60,653 bases of DNA from the NCBI RefSeq assembly GCF_030160275.1, contig NZ_BSOA01000008.1, forward strand, positions 1-60,653. The letters are read 5' to 3'. The stretch is from Dyella flagellata (GTDB lineage Bacteria; Pseudomonadota; Gammaproteobacteria; Xanthomonadales; Rhodanobacteraceae). The notes under the pieces were generated by a model. The model ran no database searches. It saw only the letters and a program-made list of their open reading frames with translations, and had not been told where the DNA came from. A program made the position numbers and the translations under genes. Shown here in pieces: positions 57,039 to 60,653 of the stretch (positions within the stretch are counted from its first letter, which is position 1; every line of letters starts with the position of its first letter).

Positions 57039-58490
57039 ATGAGCGCGCACGACATCCGTTCCGCCAAGCGTCCCGATCCCGATCAGCCGATGGTCGACAT
57101 TGCCAACTACGTGGCTGACTACCGGATCGACTCCACCGAGGCGTACGACACCGCGCGCTACATGCTGCTGGACTCGCTGGCTACGGCGATGATGGCGATG
57201 AAGTTTCCCGAATGCGTGAAGCACCTGGGGCCGGTGGTACCGGGCGCCACGCTGCCGGGCGGCGCGCGCGTGCCGGGCACCAGCCATGAGCTGGACCCGG
57301 TGCAGGCGGCGTTCGCCATCGGCACGCAGGTCCGCTGGCTGGATTTCAACGACACCTGGCTCGCGGCCGAGTGGGGCCATCCCTCCGACAACCTGGGTGC
57401 GATCCTCGCCGTGGCCGATTACCTCAGCCGCAAGGCCGGAAGTGAAGGCGGCAAGGCGCTGTCCGTGCGTGACGTGCTGACCTATGCGATCAAGGCGCAC
57501 GAAATCCAGGGCTGCTACGCGCTGCTCAACAGCTTCAATCGCGTCGGCCAGGATCATGTCATCCTGGTGCGTCTGGCCTCCACGGCGGTCGCCACCGCCA
57601 TGCTGGGCGGCAGCAAGGAGCAAATCGTTACCGCCGTCTCGCACAGCTGGATCGACAACGGTGCGCTGCGCACCTATCGCCACGCACCGAACGCCGGTCC
57701 GCGCAAGAGCTGGGCAGCCGGTGACGCCTGCCGCCGTGCGGTGACGCACGCGATCAATGCGGTGTATCGCGGCGTGGTGGATTATCCGTCCGCGCTCACG
57801 GCCAAGACCTGGGGCTATTACGACGTAGCGTTCAAGGGCAAGTCGTTCGAATTCGAGCGCCCGTTTGGCAGCTATGTGATGGAGAACGTGCTGTTCAAGA
57901 TCAGCTTCCCGGCCGAGTTCCATGCGCAGACCGCGGTGGAGTGCGCGATGCAGCTGCATGCGCAGGTGGCCGGCAAGCTCGACCAGATCGAAAAGGTGGT
58001 GATCGAGACCCAGGAAGCCGGTTGCCGCATCATCGACAAGACCGGCCCGCTGGCCAACTACGCCGACCGCGACCACTGCATCCAGTACATGGTGGCGGTG
58101 CCGCTGATCTTCGGCCGCCTGACCGCCGACGACTACAACGACGACGTGGCCGCCGATCCGCGCATCGATGCCTTGCGCGAAAAGATGGTGGTGACCGAAA
58201 ACCCGCAGTTCACCAAGGACTACTTCGATCCTGAGAAGCGCTACATCGGCAACTCCGTGCAGGTGTTCTTCAAGGACGGCAGCAGCTCCGAGAAGGTGTC
58301 CATCGACTACCCGATCGGCCACCGCAAGCGCCGCGCCGAGGGCATTCCGGTGCTCCTGAAGAAGTTCGAGGCGGCCATGCGTGGCCATCTGCCGTCGCAC
58401 AAGGTCAAGGCCATCCTCGAAGCCACGGCCGACCCGGCCAAGCTCGATGCCATGCCGATCCAGGCCTTCCTCGGCCTCTTCACGCTGTGA
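57039..58490 (+). CDS. prpD: 2-Methylcitrate dehydratase
   Basis: A 483-residue MmgE/PrpD-family enzyme that dehydrates 2-methylcitrate to 2-methyl-cis-aconitate. VDIANYVADYRIDSTEAYDTARYMLLDSLATAMMA near residues 19-53, LDFNDTWLAAEWGHPSDNLGAILAVADYL near 101-129 and PRKSWAAGDACRRAVTHAI near 219-237 are typical of PrpD. It is complete in length. The ATG at 57039 begins the homology. It is separated from prpBC by the TerC gene and must have its own promoter in the 301-nt region that also holds the riboswitch on the other strand. Confidence 0.95.
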   Translation: MSAHDIRSAKRPDPDQPMVDIANYVADYRIDSTEAYDTARYMLLDSLATAMMAMKFPECVKHLGPVVPGATLPGGARVPGTSHELDPVQAAFAIGTQVRWLDFNDTWLAAEWGHPSDNLGAILAVADYLSRKAGSEGGKALSVRDVLTYAIKAHEIQGCYALLNSFNRVGQDHVILVRLASTAVATAMLGGSKEQIVTAVSHSWIDNGALRTYRHAPNAGPRKSWAAGDACRRAVTHAINAVYRGVVDYPSALTAKTWGYYDVAFKGKSFEFERPFGSYVMENVLFKISFPAEFHAQTAVECAMQLHAQVAGKLDQIEKVVIETQEAGCRIIDKTGPLANYADRDHCIQYMVAVPLIFGRLTADDYNDDVAADPRIDALREKMVVTENPQFTKDYFDPEKRYIGNSVQVFFKDGSSSEKVSIDYPIGHRKRRAEGIPVLLKKFEAAMRGHLPSHKVKAILEATADPAKLDAMPIQAFLGLFTL

Positions 58491-58609
58491 CGACGCGCTG
58501 AGCAGAAAATCTTAAAGATGGGGCAAGAGCCCGGTTCGGCCAGGGCCGGACCGGGTCCGCACAGGGCACGGCAGACAGGCTGTTGGGTGACAGTCTGTTA
58601 GCGATCATT

Positions 58610-58637
58610 TTGCAATTCGTTTAAAAGTTGTTAAACT
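58610..58637 (+). promoter_or_regulatory. Predicted promoter of the first OmpA-family gene
   Basis: TTGCAA (58610-58615), a 16-nt spacer and TAAACT (58632-58637), about 114 nt before the start codon. The rest of 58491-58750 holds a hairpin at about 58530-58556 after prpD (CCCGGTTCGGCC with a near-perfect partner) and no gene. Confidence 0.5.
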
Positions 58638-58750
58638 CGCACGCGCCGGGCGTTGGCCAGTACCAGAGTCGTTTGTCGCAACGGGTTGCGTAACGAAGCG
58701 ATTTGTCTTGGCGGACGAATGCCCTATTCATTAAGAAGAGGAGACACCTG

Positions 58751-59893
58751 ATGAAACGTAAGGGCCTGTATTTTCTGATCGCTCTTGCCCTGGGCGGCGT
58801 AGGTGCCGCTCACGCGCAGGACAACACGGCGGCTGCAGCAAGCAGCACGGCCAGCAGCAATGCGCCGGTTTGGCCGAACGGCTTTGACGACCGCTGGTAC
58901 ATCGCCCCGACGGTGGGTGGTTACTACAACGACACCGATCGCAACACGCGCAGCCGCCAGATCTACTACGGCTTGTCGGTGGGTAAGTTCGTGGCTCCGA
59001 ATGTTTCGGTGGAACTGTTCGTGGACCGCACCAAGCGCCGCGCGGATACGCGCGTGTTTGGCCAGGGCAACACCTGGTCGAGCAACAACTACGGCGTGTC
59101 GGCACGCTACTACTTCGGTGATGCGAACTCGTGGCGTCCGTACCTGCTGGGCGGCGTGATGGGCAGCTACCACCACAACCCGCTCAGCCGCGACTGGGCG
59201 CCGGCCGCCGAGGGTGGCGTGGGCGTGTCCAAGTCGATCACCGACAGTGCGGACTTCCGTGTGGAAGCCGGCTACCGCTATGACTGGGACGACAAGACCC
59301 AGCCGTCGAAGAACGGTTATGGCGACTGGTTCCTGGGCTTCAGCATCGTGGCGAAGATCGGTGCCGTGCCGGCCCCGGCCGCTGCCGCCGCGCCGCCCCC
59401 GCCGCCGCAGCCCGATTGCTCCAAGCAGTTCCGCAACGGCGTGAACCTGTGCGACAACAAGTGCCCGGATCTGCCGGAAGGCACGATCGTGGGTCCGGAT
59501 GGCTGCCCGCAGAAGGTGGTGATCGACCTGAAGGGCGTGAACTTCAAGTTCGACCGTCCGAAGAAGGGCGAGACCAACATCGAGCCGGCACTGGCCGTGC
59601 CGAGCAGCGACTCGCTGGCGATCCTGGACCAGGCAGTGGATACGCTCAAGCGCTATCCGCAGGTGAAGGTGATGGTGGCCGGTTACACCGACAGCGTGGG
59701 CAAGCCCGCCTACAACCAGGGTCTGTCGGAGCGTCGTGCGAAGATCGTGTACGACTACCTGACCGGTCATGGCATCGATCCGAGCCGTCTGGAAGGCCCG
59801 ATCGGCCACGGCATGGACAACCCGATCGACACCAACAAGACGGCCGAGGGTCGCGCCCGCAACCGTCGTACCGAACTGCAGGTTCAGCAGTAA
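58751..59893 (+). CDS. OmpA family outer membrane protein
   Basis: A 380-residue porin-like protein. The signal peptide ends at GAAHAQD (near residue 22). Residues about 35-210 form an eight-stranded beta-barrel (WYIAPTVGGYYNDTD, GVSARYYFGD, FRVEAGYRYDWDD). A Pro/Ala hinge and a Cys-rich PDCSKQFRNGVNLCDNKCPD segment follow near 220-255, then the OmpA C-terminal peptidoglycan-binding domain (VMVAGYTDSVGKPAYNQGLSERRAKIVYDYL near 305-335, ending RARNRRTELQV). It is predicted to tether the outer membrane to the wall. GAGGAGA precedes the ATG. Confidence 0.93.
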   Translation: MKRKGLYFLIALALGGVGAAHAQDNTAAAASSTASSNAPVWPNGFDDRWYIAPTVGGYYNDTDRNTRSRQIYYGLSVGKFVAPNVSVELFVDRTKRRADTRVFGQGNTWSSNNYGVSARYYFGDANSWRPYLLGGVMGSYHHNPLSRDWAPAAEGGVGVSKSITDSADFRVEAGYRYDWDDKTQPSKNGYGDWFLGFSIVAKIGAVPAPAAAAAPPPPPQPDCSKQFRNGVNLCDNKCPDLPEGTIVGPDGCPQKVVIDLKGVNFKFDRPKKGETNIEPALAVPSSDSLAILDQAVDTLKRYPQVKVMVAGYTDSVGKPAYNQGLSERRAKIVYDYLTGHGIDPSRLEGPIGHGMDNPIDTNKTAEGRARNRRTELQVQQ

Positions 59894-59916
59894 GCGAACC
59901 CTTGCAAGCAACCTGG

Positions 59917-59944
59917 AAAAGCCCGGCATTGGCCGGGCTTTTTC
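59917..59944 (+). terminator. Intrinsic terminator between the OmpA-family genes
   Basis: AAGCCCGGC pairs with GCCGGGCTT across ATTG, followed by TTTC. The remaining 59945-60207 shows no gene and no clear promoter. Confidence 0.92.
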
Positions 59945-60207
59945 TTACGCGGTGCGAAAAGCAGGCAACTGTATTCGTACGGTAAGCAACATGCGCTATC
60001 TAGCTGAACAAAGCTTCACCGGTGCCGGATGCCCCAAGAACGACCGGCGTGCGTATCCCTTAACGGTTTTGCTACACTCTGCCGCGCTTGCGGTTAGGGA
60101 CGCCAAGCAAGGTAGCGAACTTAAGTCCCCAAAATCTAAAAAGTTCTGCCGCGCGATTCCGTCTGAGGTGGAATGGACGCGAACACCAATAATCGAGGAG
60201 ACACCTG

Positions 60208-60653
60208 ATGAAACGTAAGGGCCTGTATTTTCTGATCGCTCTTGCCCTGGGCGGCGTAGGTGCCGCTCACGCGCAGGACAACACGGCGGCTGCAGCAAGC
60301 AGCACGGCCAGCAGCAATGCGCCGGTTTGGCCGAACGGCTTTGACGACCGCTGGTACATCGCCCCGACGGTGGGTGGTTACTACAACGACACCGATCGCA
60401 ACACGCGCAGCCGCCAGATCTACTACGGCTTGTCGGTGGGTAAGTTCGTGGCTCCGAATGTTTCGGTGGAACTGTTCGTGGACCGCACCAAGCGCCGCGC
60501 GGATACGCGCGTGTTTGGCCAGGGCAACACTTGGTCGAGCAACAACTACGGCGTGTCGGCACGCTACTACTTCGGTGATGCGAACTCGTGGCGTCCGTAC
60601 CTGCTGGGCGGCGTGATGGGCAGCTACCACCACAACCCGCTCAGCCGCGACTG
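60208..60653 (+). CDS. OmpA family outer membrane protein, second copy (partial)
   Basis: The first 148 codons of a gene nearly identical to the one at 58751; the window ends inside the barrel region. By eye I find one base difference (ACT at 60530-60532 for ACC at 59073-59075, both Thr), so the encoded proteins are the same over this stretch. The identity begins at AGGAGACACCTG just before the ATG and not in the region upstream. It is a recent duplication or a gene converted by its neighbour. The rest of the gene is outside the window. Confidence 0.9.
   Translation, partial: MKRKGLYFLIALALGGVGAAHAQDNTAAAASSTASSNAPVWPNGFDDRWYIAPTVGGYYNDTDRNTRSRQIYYGLSVGKFVAPNVSVELFVDRTKRRADTRVFGQGNTWSSNNYGVSARYYFGDANSWRPYLLGGVMGSYHHNPLSRD

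Noticed and set aside
56943..58400. A 485-codon open frame antisense to prpD
   Set aside because: Shadow of prpD; low-complexity Val/Ala/His/Arg composition, no motif.

Overview
The window reads as ordinary chromosome of a GC-rich gammaproteobacterium of the order Lysobacterales (Xanthomonadales), most likely a Rhodanobacteraceae-type genome (Dyella, Luteibacter or Frateuria relatives). I infer this from protein character (Ala/Lys-rich histone-like protein, PhaB beside TcdA and GluQ, stand-alone PilG-like regulator, three CspA paralogues) and from the order mutS - pncC - recA - recX - alaS - csrA - tRNA-Ser. No transposase, phage gene, plasmid gene or CRISPR array is visible. The assignment rests on recognition only; no search was run.

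Layout. 0.1-8.6 kb: YajQ, two oxidoreductases, PhzF, rhomboid protease, histone-like protein, two lipoproteins (one a putative zinc aminopeptidase), DUF72 and a fused c-type cytochrome. 8.65-8.9 kb: gene-free and rich in hairpins, ending in a strong terminator. 9-13.4 kb: pncB, the MetNIQ methionine importer and glutathione peroxidase. 13.4-21.7 kb: PBP4-type DacB, a MATE pump, SlyD, a flavin monooxygenase, phospholipase A and a YcaQ-type DNA glycosylase. 21.7-23.2 kb: three tandem cold-shock genes with related leaders. 23.2-31.5 kb: hydrolase, old yellow enzyme, pirin, Mpo1-like protein, glycosyltransferase 39, TcdA, PhaB and GluQ. 31.6-36.4 kb: HtpX, HtpG, a TRIC-type channel, Hsp15 and a response regulator. 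36.4-40.2 kb: KatG with an OxyR-like site, and a TetR/GST divergent pair around a perfect palindrome. 40.3-49.4 kb: the DNA repair and translation block mutS-pncC-recA-SDR-recX-alaS-csrA-tRNA-Ser(GCU). 49.6-51.5 kb: GNAT, MerR and a methyltransferase. 51.5-58.5 kb: a methylcitrate-cycle locus. 58.7 kb to the end: two nearly identical OmpA-family genes, the second cut by the window edge.

The most interesting locus is 51.5-58.5 kb. A helix-turn-helix/citrate-synthase fusion protein is transcribed divergently from a DUF2332-prpB-prpC operon, with a 9-bp inverted repeat between them. The synthase half keeps the catalytic His/His/Asp. This suggests, as inference, a regulator that senses oxaloacetate, acyl-CoA or (methyl)citrate with an enzyme domain and controls propionate catabolism. 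PrpD follows prpC but is separated from it by an opposite-strand TerC-type membrane protein whose leader carries the hallmarks of a yybP-ykoY manganese riboswitch.

Intergenic regions carry at least two families of palindromic repeats: a roughly 76-nt element built on GGCTGGGAT/ATCCCAGCC at seven places, and one built on CCGTCATTCCCGCG at two. There is also a unique 27-bp perfect inverted repeat at the end of gluQ and a 32-bp perfect inverted repeat that includes the 3' end of tRNA-Ser.
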